Assembly (NCBI GenBank): GCA_000768855.1
Contig: JRAN01000052.1
Location: 124,001-188,000 of the forward strand
DNA from: Porphyromonadaceae bacterium COT-184 OH4590
GTDB lineage: Bacteria; Bacteroidota; Bacteroidia; Bacteroidales; Paludibacteraceae
Reading direction: 5' to 3'
Length of the DNA: 64,000 nt
The notes under the pieces are model-generated. The model searched no databases. It was not told the DNA's origin and saw nothing but the letters and a program-made list of their open reading frames with translations. Shown one piece after another: positions 56,115 through 64,000 of this stretch. The translations under genes were made by a program, and so were the position numbers. Positions within the stretch are counted from its first letter, which is position 1. Each line of letters opens with the position of its first letter.

Positions 56115-57140
56115 TCACTTCTCGAGAGAATTCCATCCCTGAGCTTTGAATGCTATTGACTGTCCATCGCGTGTAATAAGCAACATGCCATTTTCGGGCT
56201 TGGTTATGTGTCCGATTATATGTAGGTCGTCGATATTTTTTAGTTTGTCATAGTCGGCAAGGGGAGCGGTAAATAGCAACTCGTAGTCTTCACCGCCATT
56301 GAGAGCAACGGTAGTAAGGTTCATATTAAACTCCTCGGCTGTAACGGCGGTCTGGTAGTCGATAGGAATTTTATCCTCATATACCTCGCAACCGCATCCG
56401 CTCTGTGTACATATATGCATTATCTCCGACGAAAGTCCGTCGGAGACATCAATCATCGAAGTTGGCTGTATGTTGTGTTTTGCCAACTCGGATATTATAT
56501 CGCGACGGGCTTCAGGTTTGAGTTGACGCTCAAGCACATACTCTTTTGTCGAAAAATCGGGCTGAAAATCAGGGTCTTTTACCTGTTGGAAAACTTGCTT
56601 TTCGCGTTCGAGCAGCTGCAATCCCATATAGGACGCACCAAGATTGCCCGAAACACAAACTAAATCGGTTACCTTAGCTCCATTACGATACACAATTTTG
56701 TCGCTCTCGCCCTCACCAAGGCAGGTTATACTAATTGTAAGCCCCGTCAATGAGGCTGATGTATCGCCTCCGATAAGGTCAACCTTATATTTTTGGCAGG
56801 CAAGCAAGATACCTCTATATAGCTCTTCTATCTGCTCTACCTCAAAACGTTTTGAGATGCCGACAGTTACCAATATCTGTTTGGGCTGTCCATTCATTGC
56901 ATAAATATCCGAAAAATTGACTACTGCAGCCTTGTAGCCAAGGTGTTTTAGCGGTGTGTATGTGAGGTCGAAATGTATGCCTTCGAGCAGTACGTCGGTA
57001 GTGGCAAGCAGGCGTTTGTCACCGTAGTTCATCACGGCACAGTCATCGCCTATACCTCGTTCCGACGATGAGTTTTGTAGTTTTACCCCTTCGGTTAGTC
57101 GTTTTATAAGGTTAAATTCGCCTAATTCGGATATTTGCAT
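56115..57140 (-). CDS. thiL: Thiamine-monophosphate kinase
   Basis: 341 residues. It makes thiamine diphosphate from the monophosphate and ATP. AIR-synthase fold features: ISELGEFNLIKRLTE at the start, GIGDDCAVM, TTDVLLEGIHFDL with Mg ligands, VNFSDIYAMNGQPKQI, LIGGDTSAS and SMIDVSDGLSSEIMHI, then LNGGEDYELLFT. Complete. It ends 4 bases from a two-way terminator. A 38-base gap separates it from the PaaK-like gene upstream, so both may share a transcript. Confidence 0.95.
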   Translation of the reverse strand: MQISELGEFNLIKRLTEGVKLQNSSSERGIGDDCAVMNYGDKRLLATTDVLLEGIHFDLTYTPLKHLGYKAAVVNFSDIYAMNGQPKQILVTVGISKRFEVEQIEELYRGILLACQKYKVDLIGGDTSASLTGLTISITCLGEGESDKIVYRNGAKVTDLVCVSGNLGASYMGLQLLEREKQVFQQVKDPDFQPDFSTKEYVLERQLKPEARRDIISELAKHNIQPTSMIDVSDGLSSEIMHICTQSGCGCEVYEDKIPIDYQTAVTAEEFNMNLTTVALNGGEDYELLFTAPLADYDKLKNIDDLHIIGHITKPENGMLLITRDGQSIAFKAQGWNSLEK

Positions 57141-57178
57141 ATCTATTGAGATTTTATAATGTATTTTTAATTAATTGG

Positions 57179-58501
57179 TTAAATATTATTCTTTCTTCGT
57201 TTGTCAACAAATTTCAGCGGTTTACGAGTAGTATCTGTCAGTATCTGTTTTTTCAGAACATCACTAGCACACACCTCTATTGCCGGAGCAACGCGTATTT
57301 TTGCCCTAAAACTATCTTTTAACTCTTTGATAAGAGTAGCAATATCTGTATTGTAGCCATATACCGCAGGCGATAAGCCAATTTTTACAACTATATCGTC
57401 ATTGCCTATATCATTGGTCGAAACCACTATCTGATAGTTTTCGATATAAGGCGAATTGTCGAGTACATCGTATATTGCGGGCGGATATAGCGTTGTGCCT
57501 TTGTACTTTAGCAAGTGGTTGGCTCTGCCCACAACCGGCGACACTCGCATAGAGTGCCTTCCGCAACGGCACGGCTCATAGTGAAACGACACTAAATCGC
57601 CCGTCTTGAAGCGTAACAACGGCATACCCTCAACACCCAAGGTAGTAACAACCAATTCTCCCACAGCACCGTCGGCGACCACATTACCGTTCTCATCGAC
57701 CACCTCGCATATTATCAACTCCGGATGATGATGCCCGCCACAGCCATATTCACATTCGGCAAAGGTGGTAGCCATCTCGGTGGAGGCGTATGTCGAATAC
57801 AGCTCTATATCCCACTTCTCTTTGATACGCCTGCCCAAGAGATTGAGCGAAAAATCCTGCTCTCTTAGATTTTCACCGATACAGACCACTTTTTTTATAC
57901 TCGAAGAACGATAGTCGATACCATGCTCTTCGGCGTAGTCGATGATTTTGAGTATAAACGACGGCACGCACATAATGGTGTTGGGCTTAATGCGGTTGAT
58001 GGTATCCCATTGCAGTTCGGGGATACCGTTTCCCACACGGATGATGCCGGCTCCGAGTGCTCTCAGACCGAGAAAATATGCGAGACCTGCCATAAAGCGC
58101 TTGTCAAGAGTAGTCATAATTTGCACTATATCATCATATCGTACACCTGCACAGGCAAACGAGATACGCTCATTGTAAGCCAAACGGTTGAGATCTCTAT
58201 CGGTCATAGCAAATGTAACGGGGTCACCCAAAGTGCCTGAAGTAGTGATAAAATCAATAATTTTATCCTTAGGCACACAAAGAAAATCGTCATTATGCTC
58301 TTGTAGGTCTATTTTGGCGGTAAACGGGATATTTCTTAAATCCTCAATCGTCGTTATTTGCTCAATATCAATACTGTGTTCATCAAACATCTTTTGATAA
58401 AATCGTGAGTGTTTGCTGAGATATACCAATGCCTCTTTCAATCTCATCTCTTGAAAAAGTTTTATTTTCTCTCTCGATTGATACTCTATATTGTCAAACA
58501 T
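57179..58501 (-). CDS. Phenylacetate-CoA ligase-like adenylate-forming enzyme
   Basis: 440 residues from ATG 58501, starting MFDNIEYQSREKIKLFQEM. The A3 loop TTSGTLGDPVTF, the mid motif YSTYASTEMATTF and the Cys/His zinc-like cluster CEYGCGGHHHPE fit the PaaK/CapK group. ELVVTTLGVEGMPLLRFKTGD and the C-terminal domain (AKIRVAPAIEV) complete it. Substrates range from phenylacetate to acyl acids; in gut and oral Bacteroidales one member loads acyl groups. The longer frame at 58564 lies outside the family start. Followed by thiL. Confidence 0.88.
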   Translation of the reverse strand: MFDNIEYQSREKIKLFQEMRLKEALVYLSKHSRFYQKMFDEHSIDIEQITTIEDLRNIPFTAKIDLQEHNDDFLCVPKDKIIDFITTSGTLGDPVTFAMTDRDLNRLAYNERISFACAGVRYDDIVQIMTTLDKRFMAGLAYFLGLRALGAGIIRVGNGIPELQWDTINRIKPNTIMCVPSFILKIIDYAEEHGIDYRSSSIKKVVCIGENLREQDFSLNLLGRRIKEKWDIELYSTYASTEMATTFAECEYGCGGHHHPELIICEVVDENGNVVADGAVGELVVTTLGVEGMPLLRFKTGDLVSFHYEPCRCGRHSMRVSPVVGRANHLLKYKGTTLYPPAIYDVLDNSPYIENYQIVVSTNDIGNDDIVVKIGLSPAVYGYNTDIATLIKELKDSFRAKIRVAPAIEVCASDVLKKQILTDTTRKPLKFVDKRRKNNI

Positions 58502-58549
58502 TGTGAGGCATATATTTTTTTGATAATATGCATTATAAAAAATAAAAAA

Positions 58550-58645
58550 GGGCAAGCTTACCATATCGCACCGCTACAACCTTCTACCCTTGCTGCGGTC
58601 AAGCCCTGGGGGATTCAAAGGGAGCTGGTCGTATGGGACTTACCC
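58550..58645 (-). ncRNA. ffs: Signal recognition particle RNA (small bacterial type)
   Basis: A ~96-nt rod on the minus strand. GGGTAAG (5', 58639-58645) pairs with CTTGCCC (3', 58550-58556) and CCATA with TATGG further in. The tip has the SRP domain IV frame CAGG-N10-AGCA (58591-58608), which binds Ffh, but the usual GGAA tetraloop is replaced: G-C, C-G, then the six bases TTGACC (58597-58602). A T-rich tract (58535-58549) follows as terminator and a strong promoter precedes it. Targets membrane and secreted proteins with Ffh and FtsY. Confidence 0.88.
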
Positions 58646-58650
58646 GAGTG

Positions 58651-58681
58651 CAAAGGTAATACTTTTTTTTGAACCAACAAA
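58651..58681 (-). promoter_or_regulatory. SRP RNA promoter
   Basis: Minus strand TTTG (58678-58681), 19 bases, TACCTTTG (58651-58658); the predicted start is within 5 bases of the rod. Confidence 0.8.
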
Positions 58682-58820
58682 TAAATAATCGTAAAGCAGA
58701 TAAATTAGAAATGTAAAACTTTTTCAAATCCACGAAGACAATTCTAATATCCAGCACATTACATAGTCCAAAAACAAATACACTCCTTTAAACCCGACCG
58801 GAAGTCTTCCCAATTATTAT

Positions 58821-60737
58821 CTATTTGATTACAAACTCTACTCTTCGGTTTTTTTCTCTACCCTCTTCGGTATTATTTGAGGCGATAGGCTGCGACAACC
58901 CCATACCTTTGTACGAAAGTCTGTTGTACGGTATTCCTTTTTTTATCAAAGACTGCATAACAGACAAAGCGCGATTTTCACTCAATACCAGATTGCTATT
59001 TTCACTTCCTATATTGTCGGTGTGTCCTACTATCTCGATACTTACATTAGGGTTTTTCTTCAGAAAAGAGTATAACTGCATAATCTCTTTCTCCGACTTA
59101 GGGTCTAATTCGTATGAATTAAAATCAAAAAATATATTATTAAGCACTATCTTTTTGCCGGATTTTATTGGTTGTAGATATACCTTTAATATCCCTTTGG
59201 AGTTATTTATTTTTGAAGAATAAAAAAGATACCCCGATTTTCTCACATTTAGCCCATACAGCCCTGTGTCCGGTATGAATGTTGTAAATTCACCCGATTT
59301 TCTGTCTGACAAAGTGATAGCAATAGCATTTTGAGAGTTGTTGTAGTTGAATGTCTCTACGGTGGCACCAATAGGTTGCTTTGTATCTGCATCAAAAACA
59401 AATCCTTTTACATAGCTCATTACCTGCGGACGAATATCCGGATAAATCGCCAACTCATAAATATCCAATCCATTTGACGGCATATCTTTGTTCTTTAGAG
59501 AGATATATCCCTTATCACCTGCTCCGGTGAGGGTAAATCCATAGCAATTATCTTCGTTATTTATCGGATACCCGAGATTTTTGGGTGTTCCCCATTTTCC
59601 ATCTATTTTTCGTGCTACAAATATGTCTGAGCCCCCGAAACCGATATGTCCATTCGATAAAAAATATAGTGTTTGATTATCCAAATGAATGTAGGGAGTG
59701 TAGTCGTCGCGTGTAGAGTTTATTATATTACCCATATTTTTAGGTTCGGAGAATTTAAGTGCTCCATTTTCGAGTATCTCTACCTTACAGTGCCATAGGT
59801 CACGCCCTCCAAAAGAGGGTTGCCTGTTTGATGTAAAAAATATCTCGTCGCCGGCAGGCGATAGCGATGGATTGCTTTCCCAATCCGCACTGTTAAGAGG
59901 TCTACCCGCATTGATTGGCTTACTCCATTTGCCGTTTGTATTGATGGAGTAGTATATATCGCAACTACCCAGACCATCGGGTCTATTGCAGGCAATAAAA
60001 AACATATAACGCCCATCTGCCGATATTGTTTGCGAACCCTCGTTGAACGAAGGGTCGTTCAGTTCGTTTATAGGCATAAATGGTCCCCAGTTGTTATTGA
60101 CCTTTTTGCTAAAATAGAGGTCTTCGTTAGAAGAGTAATTGCCAAATTCGGAACGTGTTACCGACAATATTTCGTCATCTGCCGTAACAGAGGGGAAATA
60201 TTCGTCTCTTTCAGAATTGGCATATATAAGATTTTTGGGCTCGAATGGTACGGGCGACTTCATCATTTGCAACAATTCGGTATATTGACCAACTATCTGT
60301 GTCTTTGCCGGATTTGAGGCGGATATCTTCATTATAGTAGATAGAGCTTTATCATAATCTCCGATAGATTTGTAGGTCTCTGCAAGCCGAAAAATGGTTT
60401 CGTCTTTTTTTTGAGCATCGTTTTTTATAGCAAGGCTTAGTATCTCTATCACTTCGTTTGGCTTATCGAGTTTACTTTTTGCAATAGCCCAATAAGGGTC
60501 TATAAACTGTTTGTCTGCTTTTATGGCTTTACGCATCTCGGTAACAAAAGCCTCTGCGGACATTGTGGAACTCTTTTTGATTGCAGCATTGTATATTTGT
60601 TTGGCTTTTAGGCTGTTTGTCTGTGTCTTGGACTTGGCTTTGTTTTGTGTTTTAGATTTTTTTTGAGCACAAACGCCTATAGCACACCCTATTATTACCA
60701 AAAACAATACTAATAACCTGTATTTCATATCTTTCAA
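58821..60737 (-). CDS. porE: PorE-like T9SS protein (TPR, beta-propeller, OmpA)
   Basis: 638 residues. A signal peptide (1-24; Cys18 may be lipidated). Domains in order: TPR helices (about 45-165), a PD40/WD40-like propeller (about 175-430, blades with DEYFPSVTADDEI, GSQTISADGRYMFFI and NPSLSPAGDEIFFTSNR), a carboxypeptidase-regulatory domain (about 443-525) and an OmpA C-terminal domain (about 530-638; FFDFNSYELDPKSEKEI, VGHTDNIGSENSNLVLSENR). This is the order of P. gingivalis PorE, which ties the T9SS to peptidoglycan. A TACCTTTG box lies at 60748-60755. Confidence 0.85.
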   Translation of the reverse strand: MKDMKYRLLVLFLVIIGCAIGVCAQKKSKTQNKAKSKTQTNSLKAKQIYNAAIKKSSTMSAEAFVTEMRKAIKADKQFIDPYWAIAKSKLDKPNEVIEILSLAIKNDAQKKDETIFRLAETYKSIGDYDKALSTIMKISASNPAKTQIVGQYTELLQMMKSPVPFEPKNLIYANSERDEYFPSVTADDEILSVTRSEFGNYSSNEDLYFSKKVNNNWGPFMPINELNDPSFNEGSQTISADGRYMFFIACNRPDGLGSCDIYYSINTNGKWSKPINAGRPLNSADWESNPSLSPAGDEIFFTSNRQPSFGGRDLWHCKVEILENGALKFSEPKNMGNIINSTRDDYTPYIHLDNQTLYFLSNGHIGFGGSDIFVARKIDGKWGTPKNLGYPINNEDNCYGFTLTGAGDKGYISLKNKDMPSNGLDIYELAIYPDIRPQVMSYVKGFVFDADTKQPIGATVETFNYNNSQNAIAITLSDRKSGEFTTFIPDTGLYGLNVRKSGYLFYSSKINNSKGILKVYLQPIKSGKKIVLNNIFFDFNSYELDPKSEKEIMQLYSFLKKNPNVSIEIVGHTDNIGSENSNLVLSENRALSVMQSLIKKGIPYNRLSYKGMGLSQPIASNNTEEGREKNRRVEFVIK

Positions 60738-60747
60738 TATTTTTTTA

Positions 60748-60755
60748 CAAAGGTA
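60748..60755 (-). promoter_or_regulatory. porE -7 element
   Basis: Minus strand TACCTTTG, 11 bases before the ATG at 60737; no good -33 partner. The leader would be very short. Confidence 0.4.
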
Positions 60756-60788
60756 TAAAAAAGTTGTATTAAACCATTAATTTAATTT

Positions 60789-60822
60789 TTTGCGTGTTTT
60801 AAATTAAAAAAATGTAACTTTG
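60789..60822 (+). promoter_or_regulatory. kbl promoter
   Basis: TTTG (60789-60792), a 22-base spacer, TAACTTTG (60815-60822), 57 bases before the ATG. Confidence 0.5.
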
Positions 60823-60878
60823 TATGTTAATTTGCTTCTATTCTTATACAACAGCAATATTGTAAAAATCAAATAATT

Positions 60879-62066
60879 ATGTATCAAAATTTTCAAGATT
60901 TTCTCACTAATGAACTGCAAGAGATAAAAAAAGCAGGATTATGGAAAAATGAGCGTGAAATCACTTCTCCGCAAAACGCAAACATCAGCGTAAAAGATGA
61001 CAAAGTACTAAACTTCTGTGCCAACAACTACCTCGGTTTAGCCAACCACCCTCGTTTGATAAATGCGGCTAAAAAAGCTATGGATGAGCGTGGTTATGGT
61101 ATGGCATCGGTTCGTTTCATTTGTGGCACTCAAGATTTGCATAAGACTCTGGAAAAAGCTATTGCAAAATTCTTTAATATGGAAGACACCATTTTATACG
61201 CTGCCTGTTTCGATGCCAACGGCGGGGTTTTCGAACCTCTTCTTAACGACCAAGACGCTATTATTTCGGATGCACTCAACCACGCATCTATTATAGATGG
61301 TGTACGCTTGTGTAAGGCAAAACGCTTCCGTTATGCCAATGCCGATATGGCAGACTTAGAGGCACAGCTTGTTGCAGCCAAAGATTGTCGTTTCAAACTT
61401 ATTGTTACAGACGGTGTCTTTTCTATGGACGGCAACGTTGCTCCTCTCGACAAGATATATGCGTTAGCCGAAAAATACGGAGCTATGGTAATGGTTGACG
61501 AAAGCCATTCGGCAGGAGTGGTGGGTAAAACAGGACGCGGTGTTACCGAACGTTACAACCTTATGGGTAAGATAGAGATTATCACAGGTACACTTGGCAA
61601 GGCTTTTGGCGGTGCCATTGGTGGCTTTACCACAGGTAAAAAAGAGATAATAGATATGCTAAGACAACGCTCTCGTCCGTATCTTTTCTCCAACTCTATA
61701 CCTCCTATGGTAGCTGCGGCAGGTATCGAAGCATTCGATATTATGCAAAACTCCAACGAGCTACAAGACAAACTGCACGCTAATACCGAATATTTTATCT
61801 CTAAAATGAAAGAAGCCGGTTTCGACATCAAACCCACAGAATCGGCTATATGTGCCGTTATGCTCTATGACGCCAAATTGTCTCAAGATATGGCAGCGTC
61901 TCTTATGAAAGAAGGTATCTATGTTACAGGCTTCTATTATCCTGTGGTACCCAAAGGAGAGGCTCGCATACGAGTACAAATATCGGCGGCACACGAGAGA
62001 GAACACCTCGATAAATGCATAGCTGCTTTCACCAAAATAGGTAAAGAACTTGGGGTATTAAAGTAA
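60879..62066 (+). CDS. kbl: Glycine C-acetyltransferase (2-amino-3-ketobutyrate CoA ligase)
   Basis: 395 residues. A PLP enzyme that splits 2-amino-3-ketobutyrate with CoA into glycine and acetyl-CoA during threonine breakdown. NFCANNYLGLANHPRLINAA, GYGMASVRFICGTQDLHKTL, MVDESHSAGVVGKTGRGV (PLP Asp) and the Schiff-base Lys in GTLGKAFGGAIGG match. Full length. Threonine dehydrogenase is not adjacent here. It could use other acyl-CoAs, as alpha-oxoamine synthases do, but the sequence is closest to Kbl. Confidence 0.95.
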   Translation: MYQNFQDFLTNELQEIKKAGLWKNEREITSPQNANISVKDDKVLNFCANNYLGLANHPRLINAAKKAMDERGYGMASVRFICGTQDLHKTLEKAIAKFFNMEDTILYAACFDANGGVFEPLLNDQDAIISDALNHASIIDGVRLCKAKRFRYANADMADLEAQLVAAKDCRFKLIVTDGVFSMDGNVAPLDKIYALAEKYGAMVMVDESHSAGVVGKTGRGVTERYNLMGKIEIITGTLGKAFGGAIGGFTTGKKEIIDMLRQRSRPYLFSNSIPPMVAAAGIEAFDIMQNSNELQDKLHANTEYFISKMKEAGFDIKPTESAICAVMLYDAKLSQDMAASLMKEGIYVTGFYYPVVPKGEARIRVQISAAHEREHLDKCIAAFTKIGKELGVLK

Positions 62067-62106
62067 AGATATACTCTCCTTAATTTAATTTGTTTATGTT
62101 CATTGG

Positions 62107-62144
62107 ACACAAACTTTCGCTATTTGGAAAGTTTGTGTTTTTTT
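62107..62144 (+). terminator. kbl terminator
   Basis: A perfect 12-bp stem (62107-62118 with 62127-62138) and a T-run to 62144. The T-run supplies the -33 of the lpxB promoter. Confidence 0.85.
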
Positions 62145-62170
62145 GTTGTTGGAAAATTTGATTAAATTTG
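62142..62170 (+). promoter_or_regulatory. lpxB promoter overlapping the terminator
   Basis: TTTG (62142-62145), a 17-base spacer, TAAATTTG (62163-62170), 37 bases before the ATG. Confidence 0.55.
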
Positions 62171-62207
62171 CATTTGTATTATTTCAACAATATAGAAAAA
62201 GAGTAAA

Positions 62208-63338
62208 ATGAGATATTTTTTGGTAGCAGGCGAGGCATCGGGCGATTTGCACGGAGCCTCTCTAATGAGAGAGTTGAAAACTATCGACGCTAACGCCGAA
62301 TTTTGTTTTTTAGGAGGCGATTTGATGCGAAAAGAGGGTGGCACTCTTGTGCAACATTACAAAAATATGGCATTTATGGGTATTGTAAATGTAATTTTGA
62401 ATCTAAAAAAAATTGCCAAAAACTTCGAACTCTGTACCAAAGCGATACGTCAATTTTCTCCGGATGTAGTGATATTGATAGATTATCCGGGATTCAATCT
62501 GAAGGTGGCAAAATATGTAAAGACAACACTAAACACACCTGTATATTACTATATCGCTCCTAAACTATGGGCTTGGAAAGAGTATCGCATAAAAACGATA
62601 AAGCGATATGTAGATAAAATGTTCGTTATATTTCCGTTCGAAACGGACTATTTTGCGACGCTTGGTTATAAGGTAGATTATGTAGGTAATCCGACAGCCG
62701 AGACAATAGACAAATTTCTAAAACGGAGCGATGAGGCAAATTTGACACCTCCCGTATCGACCAACAAACCTATCATTGCCTTGTTGTCGGGCAGCAGGCG
62801 GCAGGAAGTAGCCAAATGCCTGCCTATAATGGCAAAGATGGCAGCTTATTTCCCCGATTATAAGTTTGTGGTAGCTGCCGCTCCGAATATCGAAAGAGAT
62901 TTTTACAACAAACTATTGACAGCAGATATAGAAGTGGTCTACGATAACACCTATAATGTATTGATACAAGCAGAAGCAGCAATAGTAAATTCGGGTACAG
63001 CTACTCTGGAAACAGCTCTCTTAGGCACTCCTCAAGTAGTTGTTTATCACGTTGTTGGTGGATTGATTGTACCATTATTGCGCAAAATACTAATCAAGAT
63101 ACCTTTTGTGTCGTTAGTTAATCTTATTGCCTGCAAAGAGGCTGTAAAGGAGCTTATTACACCAAACTTCACAGAAAAAAAACTTAGAGACGAACTCGCA
63201 AAAATTATTGAAAACCCTCACAAAATAGACGAAATAAAAAAAGATTACTCTCAGATAAGAAAAAAACTTGGAGTAGAATCAGCTTCAAACAATACAGCTT
63301 CAATGATTTATAAATCTTTAAACAACAAAAAAGGTTAA
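62208..63338 (+). CDS. lpxB: Lipid-A-disaccharide synthase
   Basis: 376 residues. It joins UDP-2,3-diacylglucosamine and lipid X to make the lipid A disaccharide. GT-B features: the start RYFLVAGEASGDLHGASLM, VILIDYPGFNLKVAKYVK, YYIAPKLWAWKEYRIKTI, ALLSGSRRQEVAKCLP and SGTATLETALLGTPQVVVY with the UDP-binding Glu. Complete. It has its own promoter, overlapping the kbl terminator. Together with the LpxL-like gene at 19.8 kb it shows that the cell makes lipid A. Confidence 0.95.
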   Translation: MRYFLVAGEASGDLHGASLMRELKTIDANAEFCFLGGDLMRKEGGTLVQHYKNMAFMGIVNVILNLKKIAKNFELCTKAIRQFSPDVVILIDYPGFNLKVAKYVKTTLNTPVYYYIAPKLWAWKEYRIKTIKRYVDKMFVIFPFETDYFATLGYKVDYVGNPTAETIDKFLKRSDEANLTPPVSTNKPIIALLSGSRRQEVAKCLPIMAKMAAYFPDYKFVVAAAPNIERDFYNKLLTADIEVVYDNTYNVLIQAEAAIVNSGTATLETALLGTPQVVVYHVVGGLIVPLLRKILIKIPFVSLVNLIACKEAVKELITPNFTEKKLRDELAKIIENPHKIDEIKKDYSQIRKKLGVESASNNTASMIYKSLNNKKG

Positions 63339-63414
63339 ATAAAGTTAAATATCAATTTACTTGCAACATTTTTTTGTAAAAAACGTCTATATTAAAAAAA
63401 GTATATGAGTTTTT

Positions 63415-63948
63415 GTGGATACAGTCATTTTGAATAAGATAATAGAGGGCTGCCAAAACAACGAACAAAGTAGTCAGAGACGCTTATATGAACTGTATGC
63501 AAAGCGAATGGTAGCGGTATGCCTTAGATATACCGACGATTATGAGATAGCGAGAGATTTGATGCACGATGGATTTATTAAGGTTTTTCATTGTATTGCC
63601 GATTATAGGGGATATGGTAGTTTTGAAGGATGGCTGAGGAGGATTTTTGTAAACCTGTCGCTCGATTACATAAAAAAACGTATCAACAGAGTGGATATAG
63701 AGCAAGTCGATTGCCTGTCGGAGAGGGAAAGGGATGATTTTAGCCTGACACAAGACATAGACACTATGGCTATATACGATGCCATAAAACAGTTGCCCGA
63801 GGTGGCAAGAACTATTTTTAATATGTTTAATATCGACGGATATTCTATAAAAGAGATTGGCGAACAGTTGAATATGAGCAGCGAAGCCGTTAGGTCGCAG
63901 CATAGCAGGGCAAAAGAGAGACTTCGTCGGATACTCATGAAAGAATAA
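63415..63948 (+). CDS. ECF sigma factor (sigma-70 family)
   Basis: 177 residues from a GTG at 63415. Region 2 (CLRYTDDYEIARDLMHDGFI, FEGWLRRIFVNLSLDYIKK) and region 4 (LPEVARTIFNMFNIDGYSIK EIGEQLNMSSEAVR span, about 128-162) are present, and there is no region 1 or 3, so it is extracytoplasmic-function type. The nearer ATG at 63405 is out of frame. Usually an anti-sigma or membrane gene follows; the window ends 52 bases later, so its partner is out of view. Confidence 0.9.
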   Translation: MDTVILNKIIEGCQNNEQSSQRRLYELYAKRMVAVCLRYTDDYEIARDLMHDGFIKVFHCIADYRGYGSFEGWLRRIFVNLSLDYIKKRINRVDIEQVDCLSERERDDFSLTQDIDTMAIYDAIKQLPEVARTIFNMFNIDGYSIKEIGEQLNMSSEAVRSQHSRAKERLRRILMKE

Positions 63949-64000
63949 CTTATTATTATAAAAAAAAACGCACAAGTATTAGCTTGTACAAAACATATAT

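Overview
This window looks like chromosome from an AT-rich member of the Bacteroidota, most likely order Bacteroidales. Four things point that way: repeated promoters with a TTTG/TTG element about 18-20 bases upstream of TAnnTTTG and no obvious Shine-Dalgarno dependence; TonB-dependent receptors and many SPII lipoproteins; homologues of two type IX secretion (T9SS) proteins, PorW/SprE and PorE; and a long-tailed ribosomal protein bS16. I cannot name the genus. Nearly everything is housekeeping or envelope biology. I see no prophage, CRISPR array, rRNA operon or intact insertion sequence.

Layout. 1-3.6 kb is the end of a surface-polysaccharide cluster (cut DUF354-like gene, two NodB-type deacetylases, a hexapeptide acyltransferase). 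3.7-8.8 kb holds yaaA, an orphan IS1-type DNA-binding protein, a TonB receptor paired with a histidine-rich lipoprotein (candidate metal uptake), and an acetyltransferase whose mRNA may be nearly leaderless. 8.9-21.3 kb carries an HtrA protease, murD and dprA (divergent), tRNA-Lys, an anchored metallophosphatase, queG/yidD/rnpA, pdxB, a TetR regulator with a lipid A acyltransferase, and rpsP. 21.6-33.6 kb has a strongly signalled small lipoprotein gene, birA-dacB, a peptide transporter, a PlsC-type acyltransferase, a minus-strand run (yqeY, purN, cvpA-like, an odd Rieske-like lipoprotein, a glycosyltransferase, gph) and a second TonB-type receptor.

34-49.6 kb begins with a tRNA-Thr/Tyr/Gly cluster and a small protein with a sorting-signal-like C-terminus, then terC, lemA, a DUF1015 protein, a nucleoside phosphorylase, tRNA-Arg, eno, rpsF-rpsR-rplI, rfbA-rfbC and oxyR. 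49.7-64 kb has recG, the PorW/SprE lipoprotein, xseB, two small lipoproteins, thiL, a PaaK-like ligase, the SRP RNA, porE, kbl, lpxB and an ECF sigma factor.

Functional threads: envelope building (polysaccharide genes, LpxL-like and LpxB, MurD, DacB, YidD) and protein export and quality control (SRP RNA, HtrA, PorW, PorE). The most unusual signals are the TonB receptor with its His-rich lipoprotein, the Rieske-like lipoprotein with a rewired metal site, the sorting-signal-like small protein, the SRP RNA with a six-base UUGACC tip, and three places where a terminator runs straight into the next promoter. I did not find a clearly new multi-gene system.
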